Positions 18,562 through 28,677 of a stretch of DNA of 64,000 nucleotides are shown piece after piece (position 1 is the first letter of the stretch; the number at the start of each line of letters is the position of its first letter). Position numbers and translations under genes: made by a program. The stretch comes from Acanthosoma haemorrhoidale (Eukaryota; Arthropoda; Insecta; Hemiptera; Acanthosomatidae), in contig CAKNEZ010000003.1 of assembly GCA_930367205.1 (NCBI GenBank), positions 124,001-188,000 of the forward strand, given 5' to 3'. The notes beneath the pieces were generated by a model. That model searched no databases. It was given only the letters and a program-made list of their open reading frames with translations, and was not told the DNA's origin.

Positions 18562-20143
18562 TTCAATCAACACTAAGAATACAGAATAATCACTTTTGGG
18601 TGGTGGCGCCACAGGTTCATTAGGGTTGCGGCTTAAAAAATCTGCAATGGCGTTTTCCTTTCCCTTGATATGTTTAATGGCTTAGTCATATTGTTGTAGG
18701 TAGATTCGCCAACGTTGCAATCGGGGTGTTTGTCCTTTTAAATTCCTATGCAATGATGATAGTGCAAGTAAGTATACTTGGAATTTCTTTGTCGACTAAA
18801 TAATAGCTAAGAGTTCCTTTTCCGTGGTGCTTTACCTGAATTCGGGACCTTGCAATACGCGGCTTGCCAATTGGATGACTCTCTTGTTTCCATCGTGGAT
18901 TTGGAATAATTGGGCGGCCAAAGCGTATTCACTAGCGTCAGTTTCAAAATAAAATGTTTTTGAAAAATCAGGATGATATAGTGTGAGATTTTCTGAGAAC
19001 AGCTGTTTGATTGTGTTGAACGTAGTAGTGTCGTCATCGGTCCATGTCCATTTACCCTGTTGTTTTAGTAGCCTGTTTAATTGTCCGTAGTAGTGAGAGT
19101 ACTGTTGTGAAAATTTTTGGTAATAGCTAGTCAATCCTAAAAATGATTTAAGTTGTTTTCTGTTTTTAGGGGTAGGGTAGTCGTGGATTAGTTTAACCTT
19201 GTTCGGTTGGGGTTTGATCCCTTGGGGGGTTAAAACATAGCCCACGTAGTCAATATTGCCCTTGAAGAAGTGCGATTTGTCGAAATTAATTGTCACGTTG
19301 AATTCTCTTGGTTTCTTAAATAGTCGTGCTAGTAAGTGGATGTGTTGTTTTACGTCCTTTGTCATTACAATAATGTCGTCCACATATATTTGTACGTAAG
19401 GTCGGAATTCGTCTAAGATAGGGGTTAACGCTCTGCTCAAGGCGGCCGAACTTATTTTTAGTCCGAATGGGACCTTTCTATATTGGTAAAAATCTTTTCG
19501 TCAAATCAATGGTCGAAAAAATTCTTACGTCGTGACATGATGATAGTATTACGTCAATGTTGTTCGTCTGCTCGTAATCAGATTTAATTCTAGAATTTAA
19601 ATATCGTCCGTCTGTACATAATCTTAAGGAACCGTCTTTTTTATAAACGCGAACTAGAGGTGAAATATATTGACTCCTGGTTGGTTCAATTATATTCCCT
19701 TCTATCAATCTTTTGATCTCTTCTTCTACTGCCTTCATCCGACGGAAAGGGATGGGATAGTTTTTGTAGAATAAAAAAAGATCGTTTTCGATTTCTAGTT
19801 GGGATTGAAATCCTTTCATAGTTCCAGGGACGTCACTGAACATTTCCTTAGATTCAGTGATAATTGATTCGAAGTTGTTTGAGATTTCAGGGTGTTTTTC
19901 CCTTATCCGTTGGAATTCTTGGTAGTATCGCTTGGTAATGTCGTCGTTTGATTCAGTTTGTATTTCGTTGACCTTGGATAGTGTTAGAAGTTCGCTGTCA
20001 CGTTGCGTCGTTGAAACAAAGCTTACTCGGAATTTATTATCGTTCGACAAAATGACCATTTGTTCTTTCCGGATATCGATTTTGGAGTTTAATTCACTCA
20101 GTGAGTTCATCCCTATGATTAACTGTTGTTTTAGATCTTGCAC
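18562..20143 (-). pseudogene. B reverse transcriptase and RNase H
   Basis: Minus strand. From the right: a pre-RT linker, RT with IKRLIEGNIIEPTRSQYISP and LRLCTDGRYLNSR and FSTIDLT, then a deletion-linked frame break near 19480 removing part of the palm, then VPFGLK, YVDDIIVM and LGLTSYYQKF. RNase H has FETDASEYALAAQL; the end near 18620 is IADFLSRNPNEPV. Several frame breaks near 18830 make it inactive. Confidence 0.8.
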
Positions 20144-20207
20144 AACATATAATGAGATGTCATATTCGTAATCCGCGGATAACTTTACCGGAATTATGAT
20201 TTGTCTA

Positions 20208-20573
20208 TTAATATTTTCTGATAATTCTCATGCCTTGTACGGGCAATTCACTGATTTTTTTAAAGTTAAGGTCTTTTTTTATGTTCAAATATAACTCTTC
20301 GTTTACGCAACTTATTTCCGAGCCGGTATCAATTAGTGCTTTGACCTGTTGTTGATTAATTTGTATAATAGTCTCGGGGCACTGTAGATTGTCCATTGTC
20401 GTTTTTGGAGTTAAAAAATTGTCATGTGTGAGAAGCTCAGTAAATTCTTTGGTTAATGATGCTATTGTGTAAGTCTCGTCATATTGTTCTCCTTTGTTCT
20501 TTGTGGTTGTAATTGTTTTTATTGGTTTTCTGTCGATTTTTATTGTTGTTGCTGCGGGTCCGACGTCCCGCAA
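20208..20573 (-). pseudogene. B protease
   Basis: Minus-strand frame with VKALIDTGSEISCVNEELY, a standard aspartic protease DTG motif, preceded by a linker. It is separated from RT by a stop near 20208, although the DTG itself is intact. Confidence 0.8.
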
Positions 20574-20956
20574 ACTTCGCCGTTTTTTGATTCAAATTCA
20601 TTCGTTTCTTCCTCTTCACTTTCCGGGGGGTCCGTGGCGAATATCTCGTCCAATCGGTCTTGGAATACCTGCATGGTTCTAAAAAAATGTTCCCTCTTTT
20701 TATTGCCCATTCTGGAAGGATTTTGCGGATCTTGTTGTCGAGATGGTTCCCGGATTTGATTCCCGTACATCTGTTTCGGATAGTTGAAATAATTTCCTTG
20801 GTTATAATTTTGATTGTATCTGGGGTTTTGGCCGTAATTTATTCGGTTGTACCCTGAATTATTATTATCCCTATTGTAACTGTTCGGAGGAGGATAATAT
20901 TTTGTTGGTTTATCCTTTGATTTACTGGTATTTCGTCGTTGGTATTCTGGAGGCAT
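20540..20956 (-). CDS. B nucleocapsid-like region
   Basis: Minus-strand frame rich in Asn, Tyr, Gly and Arg (NRDNNNSGYNRINYGQN, YNQNYNQGNYFNYP) with an acidic tail (PPESEEEETNEFE) and Gln run. There is no zinc knuckle; RNA binding would rest on the basic low-complexity part. Probably the C-terminus of Gag, overlapping the protease frame. Confidence 0.6.
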   Translation of the reverse strand: MPPEYQRRNTSKSKDKPTKYYPPPNSYNRDNNNSGYNRINYGQNPRYNQNYNQGNYFNYPKQMYGNQIREPSRQQDPQNPSRMGNKKREHFFRTMQVFQDRLDEIFATDPPESEEEETNEFESKNGEVCGTSDPQQQQ

Positions 20957-20999
20957 TCGTTTATTTTCTGGTCTATACGAATTGAAATTTTTATTCTTG

Positions 21000-22440
21000 T
21001 TACTCTCTCACCTAATCTCGGATCGAATGAAATCCTCTCCTAAATTCATTAATAGTGATAAAAATTATGAAATCGTGGCGATTCCTTGAATTTTGACGCT
21101 TAGTTCGACCGTTGGCCCAAAGTGATAACATAGGCGGTCGCATAAATAACTTTCATCGTAAGGTCAGATGCATTCTTGGGCACGAGCGACTAGTTTTGCA
21201 AAATACGTAGTTGAATTCATGTGTTGAAAATCCACGTATCTTTTCGAGTCTAATTCCCTAGCTACGAGGGTGTCATAGCTGTTGCCGTGGAATTGTTTAT
21301 TAAATGTTCCTATAAAATTCTGAAAATTATCTATAAAAGGTTTTTGTGTAATGAACCAATCGAGGGCAAAACCTTTCAAGTGTTGCGAGATAAAAGTATG
21401 AAGATCTCGGTATTTGCCTTACAGATAATAAGCTTGAGTTAATTTTTTTATAAAACTTTGTGGTAAATCGTTATTAAAATTTTCAAAATAAAATTTGTCA
21501 TTAAAGTCCCTTTTTATATCTCGGGTAACTGACTGATCTTGAGAGGGTTCCGCGTATTCCGACATGGGTGGATGTCTTTGCTGAGTTCCTTCGAAACGGG
21601 GTGGGGCATGCTTATGCGGTCCTTTCGGTTGAATTGGCTTCCCAACTATTTTTATGCTGTCTTCGATTTTCCTGGGAATCAATGAAATTTCCTGTTGCAT
21701 CGACATTATTTTGCTATCGAAATCGGTACGAAAATAATTATATTGGCTATTGATCCTCTTGACTTCTCGGTCTAATTTATCGTTGAGGTTCGAATTTGAT
21801 GTTTCGACTTCAAGAATTTCCTGGTCCCTTTTATTGTTTTCTTCATTTAATTTTGAATTTAAATTATCATTTCCTTGGAGTATTCTCTCCTCACAAATTT
21901 GTAACTGTCTATCTAATTTATCGTTTACATCCGTGTAACATTGTTCGAATTTAGCCGATATTTCCGATTTTAGTTCTTCCCTTAATTGATCAAACATCCC
22001 GCTTAACTCTTTTTGTTCTTTATTATTTTCTTTAAGTGCGTTAAATTGACTGTTTAATTTTTCATTATTTTCTTTAAGTGCGTTAGATTGACTGCTTAAT
22101 TTTTTGTTTAATTCTTTATTATTTTCTATAAGTGCGTTAGATTGACTGTTTAATTGGGTAAGCACTTGTTGCAACATCTTTGCCGTACTGTCTTCACTCG
22201 GATTTACCGTGGGTCCGGGGGCTGGGTCTCCCCCAACCGTGGTTGGCGTACCCTTCGTTGCCGTAAGGGTCTCGTGAATATTTGTTTGTTCGTTTCGGTA
22301 CTCTCGCTAGTGAATGCGGCCTGTACCGGGTTTAGGGGACGGGTTTTATTGCCTGGTTCTCCCGATCTTAACGTATATTTCGGTTCCTTTGTATTCCTTT
22401 TTTCTAACGGGGTCATTTTACCTGAATCTGACCCAGACAT
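21000..22440 (-). pseudogene. B Gag with long coiled coil
   Basis: Three minus-strand pieces: MSGSDSGKMTPLEKRN (from 22440), a 252-residue frame (22177-21419) and a capsid piece (21379-21164) with FALDWFITQK and LVARELDSKRYVDF. The middle frame is dominated by heptad repeats of the type SQSNALKENN and KLDRQLQICEERI, predicting a coiled coil of over 100 residues. Frame breaks lie near 22190, 21418 and 21160. Such coiled-coil Gag N-termini probably assist assembly. Confidence 0.7.
22019..22156. repeat. Tandem repeat in B gag (about 45 bp x 3)
   Basis: Three units sharing TTTCTTTAAGTGCGTTA and ATTGACTG, with a unit length of about 45 bp. They encode successive coiled-coil blocks, so length variation here changes coil length without breaking the frame. 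Confidence 0.8.
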
Positions 22441-22810
22441 ATTTGTGTTTGTGTATGTATAACAAATGTGAAATTATGAGAAAAATATAAATTGTTAGTG
22501 GTTAGTACTAGTTATTATTCTAACATGCAATACCTCACAATTCCTTTGGTTTCTTTAGAATTTTTGAAGTTAATCCCGGAACGGCCTCCATTCAGACCTA
22601 CCTCTTTTTTTACCATTTCTGTTTTTACTTTATTTGATCAATTTAACTTAACTAATTTGGCAGGTCCGTCATGAGATCTTTAATTCAAATTGTTTTATAT
22701 CTTTGCCATAGGAATTTATCCCGATTGAATCGCCCGATCTCAAGGCTCATGTTGTAGTTATTAATAAATTGAGAAACTATGAATTGTGAAATATATTCCA
22801 ATAAAATGGT
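22441..22810 (-). other. Leader region of B
   Basis: 370 bp between the first Gag ATG and the LTR. No gene seen. The bases after the LTR (sense ACCATTTTATTGGAATAT) do not match a tRNA end that I recognise, nor do I see their complement in the LTR. Confidence 0.45.
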
Positions 22811-23193
22811 TATAACAAATAATTATAATTAACATAGATTATTGACAAAAGTATAAAAAAATATTCAATTCCTTTTAAATTAGGATAATTACTACTAATT
22901 ACAAAAATGAATTTGAGCTCAATTTCTTTTAATGGATCCATAATAAAAACAATATTAATATCACCCAATCGATGATCTTCCTGTAATCCAATCAACGTTA
23001 CTATATGTTGTTGGTTCTTCTCCTCTCTTCGTGTATGGTAACCGTCAATTCGAGAGCTTCCTAAGTCCGTTTGTCTCGATGGTTGTGCTAAGACTGCTTT
23101 CCCGCTCATCCTCACTCCTAGGAGTATAAGGGAAAAAATGTCCCTTAGCATATGTGAGGGTCATGATCTTCATTCTTAAATATCATGAATGTT

Positions 23194-23196
<3 letters not shown>
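22811..23196 (-). repeat. 5' LTR of B
   Basis: 386 bp, partner of 15119-15505. It begins TATAAC where the other begins TGTAAC and ends GTTACA, followed by a long AT tract. Confidence 0.75.

Positions 23197-23235
<39 letters not shown>
23197..23235. repeat. (AT)n tract between B and D
   Basis: About 40 bp of perfect alternating AT, the longest of the TA junctions in the window. Confidence 0.95.
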
Positions 23236-23241
<6 letters not shown>

Positions 23242-23640
23242 ATATATTATTGAGGATTTTCAAAATAAACCACAAATTGTTTCTCTGAAAATACAAAGTT
23301 TTGTTTTATTTAACACGCCTTAACAATATTACAACAATTATCGTTTAACTATGACAATTACACTTTTATCTCACCTGAAAATACAAAGAAACGACATTTA
23401 AAGTTCACTAATATCGCCTCCTCAATTATATCCCTTCATTTATCTCTCTACAAGTTTTTATAATAATTATCTTAACAACAAATCATCTGACTATCATCCG
23501 CCCTTGAATCCCCGTATCACTCCGACCGCTGTGCCCTCTACCAACTTTCACTGACAACTTATGAACGCGCGAAGCGCGGCAATTTTGAATTATTGAAATG
23601 TCATTTCAAAAAAAAAAAAAAAAAATGTCATTTCATTACA
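23236..23640 (-). repeat. 3' LTR of D
   Basis: 405 bp, TATAAGATAT...CATTACA on plus. Primer copy AAACGACATTT at 23389-23399. Potential intron 23285-23374 (donor CAG|GTGAG, acceptor CAG|AGAAAC, each preceded by CTTTGTATTTT). Contains the poly(A) insertion at about 23608-23625. Confidence 0.9.
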
Positions 23641-23690
23641 TCTCCCTCCCTAAGAGCGAAAATCCTAAATAATATATTCATACACTGCAC

Positions 23691-26600
23691 CTACAAGTTA
23701 TCTTCGTATTCGTTTTCCTCTACTTCATCTTCTCTTGTTACGGGTTGTAGTTTTGTTATGTGGAATAAAGTTGATTCTGTTTTTCTGTTGCCAGTGTCAA
23801 TCTTATAAATGGAGTTTGATAATTTCTCTATTATCTTGAAAGGGCCTATTTTTAATTCGTCTAATTTCTTCCTATTCAGTCTATTTCCGTGTTCTACATA
23901 TACCCTGTCTCCCATCTCGAACTCTTGCATTTTCCTATTTCTATCAAATATCTTTTTGTTGTACTTGTGGGATTTTATTGTATTCTCTAATGCTAATCTT
24001 CTATCAGCAATCCACTTGTCTTCCTTTTCTATTGTTTTAATTTCATTTGGTAGAATACTGACGTTTGTACCATCCAGTAAATATTTTGGTGCAAAACCTG
24101 TAACCGAGTGTTCTGTTTCATTATATTTCTGTATACATTCTCTTGCTACTGTTGTCCATGTTCTCTTATTATTTTTCTCATTTATCTTACATCTTATTTT
24201 ATTTACTATTGTTTGATTTAATCTTTCGTTTAAGCCGTTGGAGAATGGTGTATTCACAGCTGTAAAAATTAGTTTAATGTTATTCTCTTGCAAATATTGT
24301 TTAAATTCTCTTGAATTGATGCCCGGATATTGATCTGTCAGAATTATTCCAATCTCATCTGTCTCTAGTACTTTCTTTGTTAGTTTTATAAAATCACTTG
24401 CGTTTTGTGTTTTCGATGTCTCAATAAATGCATATCTTGTGTAGTGGTCTACTAAAAGGTGTAGGTATTTTTTTGTTGACCTAGATCCTCCAAAGCCACC
24501 TATAGTATCCATTGACATTATCTCAAATGGTTTTGTTGCTGGTCCCAGTTGTGACATTAATCCAAATTTTCCTTGACATCGTGATTTATTTTTTATGCAT
24601 ATTTCACATGTTTTACAAATATTTATGATATTTTTAGTTAGGTTTTTAGCGGTATATATTGGACTTATTTTTTTCTGCAATTGTCTGATCCCAATATGGC
24701 ATAAATCTTCATGTACCCTTTTTATAAATTTTTTACTAAATTCTTCTGAGAGGATAATCTTTTCATGTTTCTTCATTTTTTTATAATAGATCTTATTTTT
24801 ATATAGTAGATTTTGTTTCTTTGCTTTTATCGTTTCATTTTTCTCTTGGTCTTCAACTATATCTTTTATTTGTATTAAATTAACTATTTTCAATAGTTCC
24901 TCTTTGTTATCTTCTGATTCTAATACAGGGTTTCGGCTCAAACAGTCCGCTTCTACATTTTTTTTACCAGGTATATATTTTACTGTAAAGTCATATTGAG
25001 ATAGGTAATATGCGAGGTCACCTAATTCTTCATCTGTCCTGCATTTAATATTCATGTTCTCTAGAGGTTTGTGGTCTGAGTAAATAGTGAATTGTTTTCC
25101 AATTAGCCAGTGTTGCCAATATTTAACCGCTTCTTTCATAGCGAAACATTCCAAATATATAGCCTTTTTCCGTTTTTGAGATTCATTTAGTTTTTTTGAA
25201 AAATATGCCACCGGTTTGTCTTTACCGTCTAGTTGTGTCTGTTTTAATATTGCCCTAATACCCTCTAAAGATGCATCTGTAAAGATTTTTATTGGTAAAT
25301 CTTTGTCGAATATTTCCAACACAGGTTGATAACATAAATATCTTTTTATTTGATTAAATGATTCTTCACACTTCTCTGACCACACAAATTTTTCATTTTT
25401 TCTTAATAAATTGTGTAATGGGTCTAAAATAATTGCGCTTCTTGGTATGTACTCATGGTAGAAGTTGATTTTTCCCAAAAATTGTCTGATATTTTTTTGC
25501 GTCTTAGGAGTTGGAAACTGTCTTATTGAGATCAAATTGTCTTTAAGTGGTCTTATCGAATTGTTCTGAATTACATGGCCGAGGTACTTTACTGAGTTTG
25601 AAGCAAAGGTACATTTCTTAAACTTCAATCTAAGGCCTTCTTTTATTATTGCCTCTAATACATTTCTTATGTGTCTTATATGTTCTTCAAAGGTGGTCGA
25701 GTATATCAAAATATCATCTATGTAGTTTACGGTGTATCCTGTGAGATTGTGCTTTCTTAGAATATTGTTTAAAATTCTTTGGAAAATTGCTGGTGATGTT
25801 TTCAAGCCAAAAGGGAGGCAGGTCCACTGAAAGTGGCCCTCTTGCGTGACAAATCCTGTTTTACTTCTGTCTTCCACCCGTAGTGGTATTGCCCAAAATG
25901 CTGAGTTTATATCCAGTGTTGTAAAATACTTACAATTTCTAGTTTTAATAATCAAATCATCTATTAGCGGGAAAGGTTGAGCTTGTGGAACAACAATTTT
26001 GTTTAATTCCCTGAAATCTACACATAAGCGTGATCTTCTATTTTCATCTTTTTTAAATGCCACTGTCACTGGAGCAGCGAAAGGACTGTAGGATTCTTCT
26101 ATTAAATTATTCTTTAGTAACATGGATATTTGCTTTTCAATTTCTAATTTATCTTCTATTGTACATCTATATGGTCTTTTACTACAGTATCTGTTTACTA
26201 GTAAATCTATGCGAGCTTCATAATCTCTAACTGATCCTATATCATACTTGTCCTTAGCAAAAATTGTTTTATATTCCTTTATAATTTTCTCTATTTCAAT
26301 TTTCTTTTCATTATCTAAATGGTCTGTCAAACTTACAAATTCTTCTGTTTCTATGTGTTCATTGAAATTTATTGCAAATGTTTTTATATTCTTTCCTTCA
26401 TGTCTGTTATCTTTAGACCTTTCGTCTATTTTATTTGTTATTTTCTTTTGCTCTATCTGCAAGTCTTCATTTTGGGTTAATTTGAATTTCTTTATCATAT
26501 CCAATCCGATTATAAAATCATCAAAATCTTCATTTTCTACTATATATACATCCACCTCTCCTTCTAAATCAAATATTTTTATTTTTATTGTTATCAAGCC

Positions 26601-26782
26601 ATCTGTCTTCTTCACACCATTAACCGTTTTCATATATGCTATATTCACATTATCCTTTTTTTCTTTTACTTTAATCAGTCTTGAATTTATTAAAGAGACC
26701 TGTGAGCCTGAATCATAAATGCCGCTCACTTCTAGTTTATTTTCTAATAAAAGCTTGACTTTGATTAATGGTGTACTTACTC
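23691..26782 (-). CDS. D Pol: protease, RT, RNase H, integrase
   Basis: Read in the -1 frame from the slippery site (RVSTPLIKVK...), with 1,012 residues from the first internal Met (26729). Counting from that Met: protease DSGSQVSLIN at 6-15; RT with LCVDFRE 235-241, TLDINSAF 271-278 and YIDD 336-339; RNase H with Asp484 (FTDAS), Glu527 and Asp552 (SDHKP); integrase finger His673, His678 and Cys705, Cys708; core Asp741, Asp799 and Glu835, the last two with 35 residues between them (DD35E); a GPF-containing C-terminal module near 970. No stops. It would process Gag-Pol, copy the RNA and integrate the cDNA. Confidence 0.93.
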
Positions 26783-27898
26783 GTTTTTTTTCTCAGTATT
26801 TATATCTACTTCAATAATTGAGTTGTTATTTACATTTCTGGCTTTAAAAGCCTTTTCAGATTCATTTTTATTTTTCTTGAACCAACACGACTCCTCCGGA
26901 TGATATCTAATTCCTTTGTTCAAAGATTCACAAGTCTTACATGGCTTCTTCTCATTAATTTTATTTTTATAAAGTACTGTACCCCTCTTTATTATAGTTG
27001 AGTTTTTCTTGTACACCATATTTTCATATTTTCTTATCTCGTTGAACAAATCAGTAGTGTCGTTGAGTTCATCCCTGTTTAACTTATATAAGATAAACCC
27101 AGGTAAACCTGTTGCAATAAGATTTATCATTGTTTTGGGGTCTATCGATTTGTTTACATCTAGTATAAGCCGTTCTTTTTTTATAGCATAATCAATTAAT
27201 AGTCCTTCTTTATACCTGAATCCAAGAGCATATGTGACTATATCCCATCCACGGTTTTTAAAAGTTTCTAGAAATTTGTTTTTCCATTCATTCCATTCTG
27301 AATTTATTGTTAGTTTTATGGCCATCGAGCTATACCAATCCAAACAAGATTTTTCTAAAAATAACCTCAATATTTCTATTTTTGTTTCATCTTTTGATAT
27401 ATTAAAGCGCTCACACTCTTTTTCAAAATTCTCTATCCATTGCGTTGCATTAGGGTTCTTGCTTGTGAATTTTTCAATAATAAATTTCTCTGAAATATGT
27501 TTTAGGGTGTGTTGATTTTCTTTCTTTGTTGTAGTTTCTATTAATTTTTCCAAGATAAGTTGCAAATTGTCATCTTTGTCTCCTGGTTGTTTTGTGCTAA
27601 TTTCTTCTAAATACTGATCTAAAAATTGCATATTACCTTCCTCATCTATATATGTTTTCTTAAGATCTTCATTTAATTTTATCCATATTTTTCTACTTTG
27701 ATGCCTTTTCTTTATGCTACTTTTTATTTTTGAGAAAGTGTTCGTTTTGACAATATCTGTATGATGACTTACCGGTTTCAGCTCATCAGGTAGAACATAA
27801 CATTTTCCTTCTTCTGTAGATATTGAGTTGATAACTAATACATTAGATTTTCCATCATTTGAGGCTGACATCATAAATTCAAATTGCAACCGGTCCAT
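26777..27898 (-). CDS. D Gag
   Basis: 373 residues. The ATG at 27898 lies 29 bases after the LTR, just past the primer site. Segments: an N-terminal part with KIWIKLNEDLKKTYIDEEG, a linker, the capsid-like region ATQWIENFEKECERFNI and SCLDWYSSMAIK, AIKKERLILDVNKSID, and a nucleocapsid-like CKTCESLNKGIRYHPEESCW. The knuckle spacing (C-X2-C, H, C) is not the canonical CCHC. The last codons form the frameshift site. It would form the particle shell. Confidence 0.9.
   Translation of the reverse strand: MDRLQFEFMMSASNDGKSNVLVINSISTEEGKCYVLPDELKPVSHHTDIVKTNTFSKIKSSIKKRHQSRKIWIKLNEDLKKTYIDEEGNMQFLDQYLEEISTKQPGDKDDNLQLILEKLIETTTKKENQHTLKHISEKFIIEKFTSKNPNATQWIENFEKECERFNISKDETKIEILRLFLEKSCLDWYSSMAIKLTINSEWNEWKNKFLETFKNRGWDIVTYALGFRYKEGLLIDYAIKKERLILDVNKSIDPKTMINLIATGLPGFILYKLNRDELNDTTDLFNEIRKYENMVYKKNSTIIKRGTVLYKNKINEKKPCKTCESLNKGIRYHPEESCWFKKNKNESEKAFKARNVNNNSIIEVDINTEKKNE
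26783..26789 (-). other. -1 frameshift heptamer of D
   Basis: Sense AAA AAA AAC GAG TAA at the end of gag: A AAA AAC in the correct phase, then one codon and the stop. The -1 frame runs uninterrupted into protease. Confidence 0.85.
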
Positions 27899-27916
27899 CT
27901 TCTTTTAGTTGACAAA

Positions 27917-27927
27917 AAATGTCGTTT
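27917..27927 (-). other. Self-complementary primer-binding site of D
   Basis: Plus-strand AAATGTCGTTT touching the LTR is the exact reverse complement of LTR bases 28081-28091. Eleven perfect pairs in the RNA. Confidence 0.85.
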
Positions 27928-28305
27928 TATAAGATATATTATTGAGGATTTTCAAAATAAACCACAAATTGTTTCTCTGAAAATACAAAGTTTTGTTTTA
28001 TTTAACACGCCTTAACAATATTACAACAATTATCGTTTAACTATGACAATTACACTTTTATCTCACCTGAAAATACAAAGAAACGACATTTAAAGTTCAC
28101 TAATATCGCCTCCTCAATTATATCCCTTCATTTATCTCTCTACAAGTTTTTATAATAATTATCTTAACAACAAATCATCTGACTATCATCCGCCCTTGAA
28201 TCCCCGTATCACTCCGACCGCTGTGCCCTCTACCAACTTTCACTGACAACTTATGAACGCGCGAAGCGCGGCAATTTTGAATTAATGAAATGTCATTTCA
28301 TTACA
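27928..28305 (-). repeat. 5' LTR of D
   Basis: 378 bp. Potential intron 27977-28066 (90 bp). In sense direction a TATAAT lies 31 bases before the first A of the primer copy AAATGTCGTTT, so transcription may start there, as the Tf1 self-priming model requires. Confidence 0.9.
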
Positions 28306-28313
28306 TATATATA
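28306..28313. repeat. TA junction between D and E
   Basis: Eight bases TATATATA separate the D 5' LTR from the E 3' LTR; both elements are on the minus strand, head to tail. Confidence 0.9.
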
Positions 28314-28626
28314 TATAAGGGTTGCTAGGTCTTCTTATTATAACAATAAGTAATCTGTTTCTCTGTAAAACAAAAGTTTATTTAATTGATAATTAGTTTA
28401 CAACTATTACAAATAAAATCTTAATTCATACCTGTAAAACAAAAGAAACAACAATTACAGTTTATTGTTATGACTGTTTCCACTTTACTTAATTGTTTAC
28501 ACTGGAAAGCCTTTTAAAAACCTCCTGGTCATATGTCGCTAGCTCCACCTAGTGGTAGCCAACTGAAGCACGCGCGTGATAACAAAGCGCTGCTAATTCA
28601 ATTGAAGAAAGCTTACTTTCTTTACA
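28314..28626 (-). repeat. 3' LTR of E
   Basis: TATAAGGGTTG...TTTACA on plus. Primer copy AAACAACAATT at 28446-28456. Potential intron 28363-28431 (69 bp), with CTTTTGTTTTACAG before both the donor (GTATG) and the post-acceptor AGAAAC. Confidence 0.9.
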
Positions 28627-28677
28627 TCTCCCCCTCCCACTGTGAAAATTCTCGTGAGAATTTTTATTATATAATGT

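Larger units (their letters stand above)
15119..23196 (-). mobile_element. Ty3/gypsy element B with coiled-coil Gag, invaded
   Basis: Bounded by matching LTRs (15119-15505 and 22811-23196) in the same orientation. Minus-strand order from the right: leader, long coiled-coil Gag, nucleocapsid, protease, RT, RNase H (to about 18562), then foreign DNA (C, A and X LTRs), then the integrase C-terminus (16046-16460) and a 540-bp AT-rich tail. That the two halves belong to one element is inferred from LTR match and order. Confidence 0.7.
23236..28305 (-). mobile_element. Ty3/gypsy element D, essentially intact
   Basis: 5,070 bp with LTRs at 23236-23640 and 27928-28305 that look identical except for an 18-A insertion with a short duplication. 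gag (373 codons) and pol (over 1,000 codons) are open, connected by a -1 frameshift site. Polypurine tract GGGAGGGAGA precedes the 3' LTR in sense direction. There is no env-like frame. This is the best candidate in the window for a recently active element of the clade. Confidence 0.92.

Noticed and set aside
22154..22462. Plus-strand frame over the start of B Gag
   Set aside because: Antisense to a coherent Gag start; shadow.
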